44,942 nt of DNA from an uncultured Bacteroidales bacterium. Lineage in GTDB: Bacteria; Bacteroidota; Bacteroidia; Bacteroidales; UBA932. The DNA lies in NCBI GenBank assembly GCA_947302175.1, contig CAMYVB010000016.1:1-44942 (forward strand). Direction: 5' to 3'. A program made the translations under genes and the position numbers. The notes under the pieces are model-generated. The model saw only the letters and a list, made by a program, of their open reading frames with translations, was not told where the DNA came from and searched no databases. This document shows, piece by piece, positions 7,000 to 15,415 of this stretch. How positions within the stretch are numbered: the first letter of the stretch is position 1; each line of letters starts with the position of its first letter.

Positions 7000-8162
7000 T
7001 TGCGTTTGCTGGCTATTTTATTGATAATCAGAGCGATTGCGCCGTCACCGGTCACGTTGCCGGCCGTGCCGAAGCTGTCCATCGCAATGTAGAGCGCAAT
7101 CATCAGGCCCTGCATGTTGGCGTCAAAACCAAGCATCGAGCCAAGGAGAGCAAGCGAAGCCATAATGGCGCCTCCAGGCACACCGGGAGCAGCGACCATG
7201 GTGATTGCGAGCATCATCACGAAACCCATATAAAGCGCAGGGTCGCAAGGCATGCCGAGCCCGAGCGAAATGGCATAGGCACAGGCAGTTATCTTCAGTA
7301 TGCTGCAAGGCATGTGGATGGTGGCGCAAAGGGGCACCGTGAAATCCGCCACCTCCTGGCTGACGCCGTTCTTCTTGGCGCAGGCGAGCGTGACGGGAAT
7401 AGTGGCGGCAGAAGACTGCGTGCCGAGAGCCGTGGCGTATGCGGGCAGCATGGTAAGCAGAGCCCTGAAAGGATTCTTCTTTGAGACAAGAGCCGCCAGA
7501 AGGAACTGCAGCACCAGGACCGTCACGTGCATAATGACTATTACAATAATAATCTTAACGAAAGTGCCGAGCACGGGGCCCACCTTCCCTTCAGCGCCCA
7601 GCTGAAGGAAAATGCCGAAAATATAGAGCGGCAGCAGCGGAATGATTGCCTTGGAAATGACGCTCTCTACTACGTCGCGCATGTCATGCATCACATCGCT
7701 CAGGCGCCCCGTCTTGCCCGAATTCATCGCAAGGCCCAGCATGAAAGCCATTACCAGCGCCGTGGTGACGCTGATAAAGGGCGGCATCTCAATGGTAAAA
7801 TAGGGCTTGAGCGAGGACGACATATCCATCTGCGAAAGCGAATTCACCGAATCGCCAAGAAGCGAGGGATATGTGGCGCGGCAGGTGAAATACGAGAAGA
7901 AGCCGGCAAGAATCGTGGACAGATAGGCAACGCCTATGGTAATGATCAGCAGCCTGCCGGCGCCCTTGCCGAGGTCTGCGATTGAAGGCGCAATAAGGCC
8001 TATGATGAGCAGGGGGATGAAGAGCGCGAGGAAATTGCCGAAAATGGAGTTGAAGGTAATGAACAGCCTCGAAGCCCAGGCGGGGAAAAAGAGCGAGCAC
8101 AGTATGCCCAGCGCTATAGCTATGAGGATTTTGGGCAGAAGGCCTAATGGTTTGACTTTCAT
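6996..8162 (-). CDS. Dicarboxylate/amino acid:cation symporter (DAACS family), altered substrate site
   Basis: An inner-membrane secondary transporter of the GltP/SstT/EAAT fold, 388 aa, with eight membrane segments and re-entrant loops. The TQSSAATIPVT segment corresponds to HP1, and DSFGTAGNVTGD near the C-terminus to TM8. By alignment to GltPh, Asp362 (D394, binds the substrate amino group), Thr366, Asn369 (N401) and Asp373 (D405) are kept. Gly365 replaces the Arg397 that binds the acidic side chain, and Tyr358 replaces its partner Asp390. A non-acidic substrate is therefore more likely than glutamate or aspartate. The gene starts 9 bp after the HerA-like gene and overlaps the dehydrogenase start by 4 bp. 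Confidence 0.88.
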   Translation of the reverse strand: MKVKPLGLLPKILIAIALGILCSLFFPAWASRLFITFNSIFGNFLALFIPLLIIGLIAPSIADLGKGAGRLLIITIGVAYLSTILAGFFSYFTCRATYPSLLGDSVNSLSQMDMSSSLKPYFTIEMPPFISVTTALVMAFMLGLAMNSGKTGRLSDVMHDMRDVVESVISKAIIPLLPLYIFGIFLQLGAEGKVGPVLGTFVKIIIVIVIMHVTVLVLQFLLAALVSKKNPFRALLTMLPAYATALGTQSSAATIPVTLACAKKNGVSQEVADFTVPLCATIHMPCSILKITACAYAISLGLGMPCDPALYMGFVMMLAITMVAAPGVPGGAIMASLALLGSMLGFDANMQGLMIALYIAMDSFGTAGNVTGDGAIALIINKIASKRK

Positions 8163-8171
8163 GGTGGTTCG

Positions 8172-9773
8172 CTATTTGAGAAGGTTGCCCAGGATGCTGC
8201 GGGTAATCTGGCGGGTGGCTGTCGTGGTGGCGGATTTTACCGCCCTGTTGACCGCCGCCTTGCCGCGTTCGCCGGCGCTCTTTTTACTCTTTGTGCCCGT
8301 AACGCTGTTTGCCAGTTCCTTTCCGAGACTTGCGGTTACGCTGGTCAGCACCGCTCCGGCGACGGCCTTCGCTATTGAGGCACCAGTGCCGGACTTGGCT
8401 TTCTTGGCAGAGGATTGCTTCGCTTTCGCTGCAGCCTCCCTTGCGGCCTCGGCTTCAGCAAGGGCCTTTTCGGCCTCTGCCTGGGCGGCTTCGGCTTCAG
8501 CGAGAAGATCTTCGAAGGCGCTCTGGCGGTCGAAGGGCTTGTCATATTTGCCGAAAATGCGCGACTGCCTCAGGCACTGCTCCCTTTGGGCCTCGCTTAT
8601 GGCGCCTATCCGGCTAAGGGGGAAGAGTATGCGGGCTCTCTGCACCATGCCGGGCGCTCCCTTTTCGTCGAGGAAGGAGACCAGGGCCTCGCCAGTTGCG
8701 AGCTCGAGGATGGCGTCCTCGGTCTTGAAAGCAGGGTTGGGGCGGAAGGTCTGGGCTGCGCTGCGCACGGCCTTCTGGTCTTTGGGAGTGTAGGCGCGCA
8801 GGGCGTGCTGCACCCTGTTGCCCAGCTGGCCGAGTATGGAATCGGGGATGTCGGAAGGATTCTGCGTTACGAAATATACGCCAACTCCCTTGCTTCGGAT
8901 CAGGCGCACGACCTGCTCAATCTTGTCCACGAGGGCCTTGGGGGTGTCGTCAAAGAGGGTGTGGGCCTCGTCAAAGAAGAAAACGAGCTTCGGAAGCTCA
9001 AGGTCGCCCACCTCAGGCAGGGCTGCGTATATGTCGGAAAGCAGCCAGAGGAGGAAGGTGCTGTAGAGCTTGGGATTCATCATCAGCTTGTCGGCCGCGA
9101 GGACGCTCATCACTCCCCTGCCTCTCTCCTGCTGCAGGAGGTCGTATATGTCGAACGAAGGCTCGCCGAAGAATTTGTCGGCGCCCTGGCTGTCCAGCTG
9201 CAGGAGGGCCCTCTGTATGGCTCCTACGCTGGCGGCAGAGACATTGCCATAGGTGGCAGTATACTCGGAAGCGTGCTCGGCCACGTATGAAAGCATGGCG
9301 CGAAGGTCCTTCATGTCGATCAGCAGCAGGCCGCGGTCGTCGGCCACCCTGAAGACTATGTTGAGCACTCCGGACTGGGTCTCATTGAGGCCGAGAAGGC
9401 GGGCAAGGAGCTGGGGGCCCATGTTGGACACGGTGCTGCGCATCGGGTAGCCCTGCTCGCCGAAGACGTCGTAGAAGCGCGTGGGACAGCCTTCATAGGC
9501 GGGATTCTCTATCCCGAACTCGGCGCAGCGCTTCTCTATGAAGCCGCTGGTGCAGCCGGCCTGGCTGATGCCGCTCAGGTCGCCCTTCATGTCGGCCATG
9601 AAGCAGGGAACACCTGCCTGGGAGAAGGTCTCGGCCAGGACCTGGAGGGTCACGGTCTTGCCCGTGCCTGTCGCGCCGGCTATAAGTCCGTGCCTGTTTG
9701 CCATTTTGCCGCAGATGCTTATGGGGCCCTCAGGGCAGTGGGCCACGTACAATCCTTTGTCCGGTGTATACAT
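8172..9773 (-). CDS. HerA-like P-loop ATPase (DUF853/YjgR family)
   Basis: A 533-aa ATPase of the HerA/FtsK superfamily. Walker A is GATGTGKT at 33-40, Walker B is VFFFDEAH at 264-271, and the TQNPSDIP element at 303-310 is typical of DUF853. The C-terminal part has an Ala/Glu-rich predicted coiled coil (about 420-455), then a Lys/Ala/Ser-rich stretch and a family-like end (RSILGNLLK). The YjgR function is not established; DNA or protein translocation is only suggested by the fold. The frame runs on to 10052, but [10 protein letters not shown] at 9773 is the natural start because the extra 93 residues are unrelated and antisense to the next gene. It is the first gene of the cluster leading to rhaA. 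No HerA-partner nuclease (NurA, Cap4 or SIR2 type) is nearby. Confidence 0.9.
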   Translation of the reverse strand: MYTPDKGLYVAHCPEGPISICGKMANRHGLIAGATGTGKTVTLQVLAETFSQAGVPCFMADMKGDLSGISQAGCTSGFIEKRCAEFGIENPAYEGCPTRFYDVFGEQGYPMRSTVSNMGPQLLARLLGLNETQSGVLNIVFRVADDRGLLLIDMKDLRAMLSYVAEHASEYTATYGNVSAASVGAIQRALLQLDSQGADKFFGEPSFDIYDLLQQERGRGVMSVLAADKLMMNPKLYSTFLLWLLSDIYAALPEVGDLELPKLVFFFDEAHTLFDDTPKALVDKIEQVVRLIRSKGVGVYFVTQNPSDIPDSILGQLGNRVQHALRAYTPKDQKAVRSAAQTFRPNPAFKTEDAILELATGEALVSFLDEKGAPGMVQRARILFPLSRIGAISEAQREQCLRQSRIFGKYDKPFDRQSAFEDLLAEAEAAQAEAEKALAEAEAAREAAAKAKQSSAKKAKSGTGASIAKAVAGAVLTSVTASLGKELANSVTGTKSKKSAGERGKAAVNRAVKSATTTATRQITRSILGNLLK

Positions 9774-9832
9774 ATCGAATAATTTCTGTGTTTCGAGTTT
9801 GCAATATAGCAAAAATTTGTAGTTTTTTTGCT

Positions 9833-9839
9833 TACTTTG
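9833..9839 (+). promoter_or_regulatory. Candidate -7 box in the 73-bp divergent gap
   Basis: TACTTTG resembles the Bacteroidota -7 box with one base fewer than TAnnTTTG. No TTG lies at the right distance upstream. On the opposite strand the best candidate for the HerA-like gene is TATATTG (plus-strand 9802-9808). Both are weak. Confidence 0.35.
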
Positions 9840-9858
9840 CGTTAAAATGTCACGTGCA

Positions 9859-10296
9859 ATGATACCGGAAGTTAAATTGCCCCTTCTTCCTTCGTGGAAG
9901 TCCAGCTCCGAAACCATCGAAGATTCAGGCGAGCTCCTCGCCCATGTCCAATACTTCCTTTCCGACGACGAGTCCGGGACCGACAAGGCCCTTGTGGACA
10001 TATACGCCGGCCCCATGCCTCCAGGCTCCGACCCCGAGCAGGAGGCCCTCAATTCCTACTTCGATATAGTGGGAGTGGACGACCCCGAGGATGAGGAAGA
10101 CCCCCTGACCATCTGGCCTTTCCAGGGCAAGGACGCCTTCGGATACGAAGCCATATGCGACGACGACTCCATTATGAGGGTCATGTGCATAGAGTACCTT
10201 CCCGGAGTGCTGGTAATCATGGACATAGTCGCCCGCGACGAGGATCTCTTCGCAGAGACTGTCGCATATGTGGAAAAGAACCTTTCCGTCAAATAA
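9859..10296 (+). CDS. Conserved acidic hypothetical protein
   Basis: A 145-aa, strongly acidic soluble protein with no signal peptide and no membrane segment. It contains DPEDEED and DDDS stretches and ends with a predicted helix and VEKNLSVK. From memory it resembles small Bacteroidales hypothetical proteins beginning near KLPLLPSWK, but I cannot name a family. ATG at 9859 was preferred to ATG at 9847 because the candidate -7 box at 9833-9839 would leave almost no leader for the earlier start; this remains uncertain. It ends 10 bp before the S9 peptidase gene and is probably co-transcribed with it. Confidence 0.7.
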   Translation: MIPEVKLPLLPSWKSSSETIEDSGELLAHVQYFLSDDESGTDKALVDIYAGPMPPGSDPEQEALNSYFDIVGVDDPEDEEDPLTIWPFQGKDAFGYEAICDDDSIMRVMCIEYLPGVLVIMDIVARDEDLFAETVAYVEKNLSVK

Positions 10297-10306
10297 TACC
10301 CCGAGC

Positions 10307-12820
10307 ATGAGTTCACGCATAGCCAAAACCCTGGCGGCATGTGCGCTTGCGCTGCTGCCCCTCATTTCTGTTTCAGCCGCCCCGAAGGACACCCTTTGCG
10401 TCAGTTCTTTCCGTCACGCAGGCCCCTTCACAGTCCAGTCCCCCGCCACGATTGACAGCGTCAACGTAGACGGCAAGGCTTTCAAGATTGAAGACGCGGC
10501 ATTCGTGCCCGTCTCCCCCTCGGCAGTTGGCATACTCTCCAAGAGCTGCTCGTCAGTCGAGGGCCTTCCCGTGGAAGCAGGTCTGCACATGGCAGGCTTC
10601 AGCCTTGAGACAAGGGGTTTCACCAAGGCGGAAATCCTGCTTGAAGGCCTTAAGGACAGTAAGTTATATCTCGATGGCAGCCCTTTGCAGGGTAAGAGCC
10701 TCAAGCTCGAGCCCGGCACACACGAGCTTGCGCTCAGATATTATATTGCTGCAGACGACACGCTTTCCAAAGCTCCTGCCGTTAAGGTGGTAGGTGGCCA
10801 GGGCCTGAGCCTCAGGACCGACGGTCTGCGCATACTGTCCCTGGACGTCAACACCCGGGGCGTGAGCTGTGCAGGAGCGGGCATTTCACCCCTCGGCACA
10901 TATTACACTATAGGTAGCGTCGTCATAGGTAAGGATGGCAAGCGCAGCTATGATTACGCCCTCTACCGCAGCTCGGACGACGCTCTTCTGAGCCGCTCAT
11001 CTGTTCCCTACAGTTGGGTTCCCAAGGTCCCCGCTGCCAAGAAACAGGGCAAAAAGGCCTCCAAGAGCGTTTCTCAGGAGGATGAATACTATTATACGGT
11101 TCCGGGGCTCGATGGCCGCAGCATCGTCGCCGTCAACCCCGCTACCATGAGCCAAAGAACCCTCGCCTCCGGAATCCCCGACGGATACTACAGGATAGTG
11201 CCCGGTGGCAGGAAACTCATCTACGTCCTTGAGCAGAAAGGCCCCAAGGAAGGCGCAGTCCACGAAATCCTAACCCCCGACGACCGCCAGGAAGGATGGA
11301 GGAACCGCTCGCGCCTCGCCCTCTACGACATTGAATCCCGCGTCATGGAGCCCCTCACCTGGGGATGGCACGACGTAACCCTGCAGGACGTATCCGCCGA
11401 CGGCAGCAAGATACTTTATTCTCATCCCGAGGAAAGGCTCACCGCCCGCCCCACGACGCTCTACTCCCTTTTTGTTATGGACTTGGAGTCGCGTCAGAGC
11501 AGTTGCCTCATCTCCAAAGACGGATTCTTCGGCTCTGCTTCCTTCTCTCCCGACGGCTCCGAGGCACTTATAGAGGGCACTCCCGAAGCCCTTGGCGGCA
11601 TAGGAAAAGACGTCCCCGAGGGAGTTATTCCCAACATTTACGACCGCCAGCTCTTTGTCGTCAATGTCGCAAGCGCCGAGGCGCGTCCCATTACCAAGGA
11701 CTTCGACCCTTCCGTCATTCGCGCCCAGTGGGCCGCCGACGGATTTGTCTATCTGATAGCCGACGAAAAGGATTGCAAGAACCTTTTCCGCATAGACCCC
11801 AAAACTTCCAAGTGGGAAAGGCTTCCCAATAAAGAGGAATACCTCTCGTTCTTGAAAGTTGCAGCAGACGGCAAAATGGTCTACTACGGCCAGAGCCTTT
11901 GCAACGGCGACCGCGTCTATATGCTCGACACCCGCAGCCTCAGCCAGAAATGCCTTCGCGATATAAGCGCTTCCCGTCTCGAGGGAGTAGATATTGGCGA
12001 AGGACTCGCTTTCGAATTCACGAGCTCGAGGGGCGACCTTATAAACGGCTTCTATGTCCTGCCTCCCGGCTTCGACCCTTCAAAGAAATATCCCCTCCTT
12101 GTCCATTATTACGGAGGCTGCAATCCCAGTTCCCGCTACTGCATAGGCTCATACTCTCCCCAGCTCTACGCAGCCCAGGACTATGTCTTCTACGTTGTCA
12201 ATCCCAGCGGCGCTTCAGGCTTCGGGCAGGAGTTCTCCTCCAGGCACGTCAACACCGCAGGTGAAGGCGTTGCCGAGGATATACTCGAAGGCGTTGAGAA
12301 ATTCTGCGAGGCCCATCCTTTCGTGGACAGGGAGCATATTGGCTGTTTCAGCGCGTCGTACGGCGGCTTTATGACCCAGCTCCTGCTCTCAAAGAGCGAT
12401 ATGTTCGCCGCAGGCATTTCCCACGCCGGCATATCGGACCACACGAGCTACTGGGGCGAAGGCTACTGGGGTTATTCCTACAGCCAGGTTTGCATGGCCG
12501 AATCTTATCCATGGACGCGCAAGGACCTTTACGTGGACCGCAGCCCGCTCTACAATGCCGACAAAATCCACACGCCCCTGCTCTTCCTGCACGGCAGTGC
12601 CGACACCAACGTCCCCATAGGCGAGAGCATACAGATGTTCACGGCCCTCAAACTCCTCGGTCAGGACACTGCATTCGTAGTAGTGGACGGCGAGAACCAC
12701 GGCATTCGCGACTACGACAAACGCCGCCAGTGGCTGAGAACCATCTCCGCCTGGTTTGCAAAATATCTCAAAGAAGACCCTTCATGGTGGGACGAGCTTT
12801 ATCCCGAAAAGAACCTGTAA
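10307..12820 (+). CDS. Secreted S9 family (dipeptidyl peptidase IV/oligopeptidase B-like) serine peptidase
   Basis: An exported peptidase of 837 aa expected to cleave short peptides, often after Pro or Ala in this family. A signal peptide covers about residues 1-22 (hydrophobic core, cleavage near VSA-A). A beta-propeller of WD40/PD40-like repeats follows to about residue 560, then the alpha/beta-hydrolase domain. The triad can be placed: Ser684 in SASYGGF, Asp766 in HGSADTNVP and His798 in GENHGI. The usual Gly two residues before the nucleophile (G-x-S-Y-G-G) is Ser here. ATG at 10307 was chosen because it gives a clean signal peptide; the frame is open upstream to 10268 but overlaps the preceding gene. 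A periplasmic location is inferred. Confidence 0.92.
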   Translation: MSSRIAKTLAACALALLPLISVSAAPKDTLCVSSFRHAGPFTVQSPATIDSVNVDGKAFKIEDAAFVPVSPSAVGILSKSCSSVEGLPVEAGLHMAGFSLETRGFTKAEILLEGLKDSKLYLDGSPLQGKSLKLEPGTHELALRYYIAADDTLSKAPAVKVVGGQGLSLRTDGLRILSLDVNTRGVSCAGAGISPLGTYYTIGSVVIGKDGKRSYDYALYRSSDDALLSRSSVPYSWVPKVPAAKKQGKKASKSVSQEDEYYYTVPGLDGRSIVAVNPATMSQRTLASGIPDGYYRIVPGGRKLIYVLEQKGPKEGAVHEILTPDDRQEGWRNRSRLALYDIESRVMEPLTWGWHDVTLQDVSADGSKILYSHPEERLTARPTTLYSLFVMDLESRQSSCLISKDGFFGSASFSPDGSEALIEGTPEALGGIGKDVPEGVIPNIYDRQLFVVNVASAEARPITKDFDPSVIRAQWAADGFVYLIADEKDCKNLFRIDPKTSKWERLPNKEEYLSFLKVAADGKMVYYGQSLCNGDRVYMLDTRSLSQKCLRDISASRLEGVDIGEGLAFEFTSSRGDLINGFYVLPPGFDPSKKYPLLVHYYGGCNPSSRYCIGSYSPQLYAAQDYVFYVVNPSGASGFGQEFSSRHVNTAGEGVAEDILEGVEKFCEAHPFVDREHIGCFSASYGGFMTQLLLSKSDMFAAGISHAGISDHTSYWGEGYWGYSYSQVCMAESYPWTRKDLYVDRSPLYNADKIHTPLLFLHGSADTNVPIGESIQMFTALKLLGQDTAFVVVDGENHGIRDYDKRRQWLRTISAWFAKYLKEDPSWWDELYPEKNL

Positions 12821-12824
12821 TATT

Positions 12825-12932
12825 ATGGCCGACCCCCGCCGCATCTACGAAGGCTCCACCTACTACGACATCACCCGGAACGGCCACTACCTCTGGTGGA
12901 GCGCCGCCTTCGAAATCAGCTACCGCTTCTAA
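12825..12932 (+). pseudogene. 35-codon remnant of an outer-membrane beta-barrel C-terminus
   Basis: A short open frame between the S9 peptidase and sialidase genes. Its last residues, HYLWWSAAFEISYRF, alternate polar and hydrophobic residues and end in Phe, exactly like the terminal beta-strand (BAM signal) of TonB-dependent receptors and other outer-membrane barrels. The preceding YEGSTYYDITRNG looks like the last extracellular loop. There is no signal peptide, so it cannot function as an outer-membrane protein by itself. Best read as the 3' scrap of a deleted barrel gene; a chance frame is possible. Its TAA overlaps an ATG of the next gene (TAATG). Confidence 0.5.
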
Positions 12933-12943
12933 TGGCCTGTAAT

Positions 12944-15415
12944 ATGAGATTTGCCGCGAAAGTACTCTTTTATGCCGCCACCCTGACGGTCTTATTTTCA
13001 TGTAGTTGCGACAGGGACTGCGTTGCTCCTGAAGGCTCTGCTCCTGCGCTCGCTTCTTTTAGCGACGGTTCACTGACTGTAGTTTTTGAGGGGCCGAATG
13101 GGCTTGGCGTTGCCTTATCTCAGGACCGCGGCTGCAGTTGGAAGCGCTCGCGCCCCGCTGATTTCAAAGGCCTTGGCTGCCCTGCGATCATTCAGGACGC
13201 GGACACGCTCTTTCTTGTTGCCGTGCGCTCCGGCGAGAGCTGCCCTTCCGAGCGCGATCCCTTTGGGGCGGATGAGGCTGAGCTGCTCGCTTTCCGCTCT
13301 GTCGATAAAGGGCGCTCCTGGACTTCAGAAGGCAGTTTGGATATTGATCTTTCCCTTTTCCCCGACAACGCATCGTGGCGTCTGGTCTGCACTCCGGGAA
13401 GGGGCATTGTCACTTCGGACCTCACTTGGGCGCTGAGTGTATGGCGCCGCGATTATTCGCTAGATCCCAACGCCCCTTCCACCTACTCCAATGGCGTTCA
13501 GACCGCCTCCCCCGCTTTCGCATCAGGCGTTATGACAAGCGCTGACCGCGGCCGTACCTGGCGCCTCGAGGGCTTTGCCAAGGAAGGCGCCACGCAGGCC
13601 GCGCTGTGCGAGCCTGCGCCCGGCACGCTTATGCTCTCCCTCAGGGACAACGCCCGCACCGGGCGCGCGATCTACACCAGCGCCGATCTTGGGCGCAACT
13701 GGGAGCGTTACGAGGCCGACGGTATGCTCAGCGACCCCGTTGGTCCTGCATCCATCCTTACCCTTGCTACAGAGCAGAATTGCTTCGGCCACCCTGTCGT
13801 GCTCTTTTGCAACTGCGATTCCGAGCTCAGTCTTGACAATCTGAAGCTCAAGATGAGCGCTGACGGCGGTTTCGCATATCCTTTCGAGCGCAAGCTCAAT
13901 CAGGGAGATTCTCCGTCGCCCATTTCGCAGAGGCTCTCCGAAAAGAGCGCTTATTCATCAATCACCTCTCTTGGCTCAGATTCAGTTGCCGTGGTTTACA
14001 GTACTCCTGACGGCAAACTGCTTTTCGAGGCCGTTGGGCTTAAGGATCTCTGTCCCGGCCCCGTTCTGCGCCATGTCCCCGTCCCCGTGGTCACGGACAG
14101 GGACGTTCGCATTGCAGAGCTTTGCGCCGCTCCCTGGCAAAGCGTTCCTGAGCTGTCAGTCAGCGTTTCAGGCTTGCCGGAAGGCGCTTTTGATAGTTGG
14201 AAAATAGAAAACGGCAGGCTCAAAATTCGCCTCGACGGCGAAAAGATACCCGAGGCTTGCCCTGCGTTCGAAGTGACGGTTAGCGGCGAAGGCCTGACCA
14301 TTGAGGGCTGCCCCCGCCACCGCGTGGCGCGCAAAATCCGCGACAAAGGCGATTACGGCGCGGCACTTTACCGCATCCCCGGCCTTGTCAGGACGCGCAG
14401 CGGCGTCCTTGTAGCCAGCTATGACGCGCGCTGGAAAGACGGCCGCGACCTTCCCAACGACATTGACATTGGCGTGAGCCGTTCGCTCGACAACGGACGC
14501 ACCTGGAGCCCCATGCAGATAGTTATGGACATGGGACGCTGGGGCGGCCTTCCCGAGGCCCTGAACGGCATCAGCGACTCCTGCCTTATGCTCGACGAGC
14601 AGACCGGCGACATCCTGCTGTTCGGCTTCTGGTGCCACGGGGGCGATGTCAACGTGCGCACTAAGTACAGCGCCCAAGACGGGTTCGAACCCTCGCGCAC
14701 GGGGCAGATGATGATGTCCCGCTCAAGCGATGAAGGCCTGACCTGGTCCGAACCTGTCAACATCACGCGCCAGATAAAGGACTCCCTTTGGGTGGAAGCG
14801 CTCGAAGGTCCCGGCACCGGCATCACCATGGCCGACGGCACCCTCGTCGTCCCCCTGCAGTTCTACGATGCCTCCCGCATCCCTTCCGCGACCATTATAT
14901 ATTCTCGCGACCGCGGGGAGAGCTGGCAGCGAGGCCATGGTAACATCAAACAGTACGTCAACGAGGCGCAGGTGGTCGAAATCGAGCCCGGCGTCATCAT
15001 GATTAACGCCCGCGACCGCAGTATTTCCGGCCGCAGGGCGGTCTATGTGACTCGCGATATGGGCGAAAGTTGGGAAAAGCACCCCGGCGACAGCACCCTG
15101 CTCGAATGCTTCTGCCAGGCATCGCTCATGAAGGTCGAGGCAGCTGACAACGTCCTCGGCCGCGACATCCTTCTCTTTTGCAACTGCGCCCACAATCCCC
15201 GCCAGCGCCGCTTCATGACCGTGCGCATGAGCTACGATGGCGGCCTTAGCTGGCCCTGCGCCATGATGCTCGATTACTACCACGGCATGGGCTACTCGTG
15301 CATGACCATGATAGACAAGGAAACCCTCGGCATCGTTTACGAAAGCAGCGAGGGCAGCGAAATATTCCAATCCATTCCCATTACTGAGCTCGCACAAACG
15401 AATTGCACTATATGA
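12944..15415 (+). CDS. Double-propeller exo-alpha-sialidase lipoprotein (GH33-like)
   Basis: Predicted surface or periplasmic sialidase, 823 aa. The N-terminus is hydrophobic and ends LFSCSC, a likely lipobox. Two six-bladed propeller halves follow, each with five Asp boxes: SQDRGCSW, SVDKGRSW, SADRGRTW, SADLGRNW and SADGGFAY in the first; SLDNGRTW, SSDEGLTW, SRDRGESW, TRDMGESW and SYDGGLSW in the second. A small beta-sandwich-like linker separates them (about 385-470). The second half carries the GH33 site: Arg477 (YRIPGL), Asp502, Glu674, Arg690 and Tyr784. The first half lacks the RIP Arg and the Glu but keeps Tyr337 and an Arg in SLRDN. Start 12944 gives the cleaner signal; 12932 is an alternative. 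The stop overlaps the next ATG (ATGA). Confidence 0.88.
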   Translation: MRFAAKVLFYAATLTVLFSCSCDRDCVAPEGSAPALASFSDGSLTVVFEGPNGLGVALSQDRGCSWKRSRPADFKGLGCPAIIQDADTLFLVAVRSGESCPSERDPFGADEAELLAFRSVDKGRSWTSEGSLDIDLSLFPDNASWRLVCTPGRGIVTSDLTWALSVWRRDYSLDPNAPSTYSNGVQTASPAFASGVMTSADRGRTWRLEGFAKEGATQAALCEPAPGTLMLSLRDNARTGRAIYTSADLGRNWERYEADGMLSDPVGPASILTLATEQNCFGHPVVLFCNCDSELSLDNLKLKMSADGGFAYPFERKLNQGDSPSPISQRLSEKSAYSSITSLGSDSVAVVYSTPDGKLLFEAVGLKDLCPGPVLRHVPVPVVTDRDVRIAELCAAPWQSVPELSVSVSGLPEGAFDSWKIENGRLKIRLDGEKIPEACPAFEVTVSGEGLTIEGCPRHRVARKIRDKGDYGAALYRIPGLVRTRSGVLVASYDARWKDGRDLPNDIDIGVSRSLDNGRTWSPMQIVMDMGRWGGLPEALNGISDSCLMLDEQTGDILLFGFWCHGGDVNVRTKYSAQDGFEPSRTGQMMMSRSSDEGLTWSEPVNITRQIKDSLWVEALEGPGTGITMADGTLVVPLQFYDASRIPSATIIYSRDRGESWQRGHGNIKQYVNEAQVVEIEPGVIMINARDRSISGRRAVYVTRDMGESWEKHPGDSTLLECFCQASLMKVEAADNVLGRDILLFCNCAHNPRQRRFMTVRMSYDGGLSWPCAMMLDYYHGMGYSCMTMIDKETLGIVYESSEGSEIFQSIPITELAQTNCTI

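Noticed and set aside
8172..9773. HerA-based anti-phage defence module
   Set aside because: The protein matches the YjgR/DUF853 housekeeping type, and no nuclease, SIR2 or other effector gene is adjacent.
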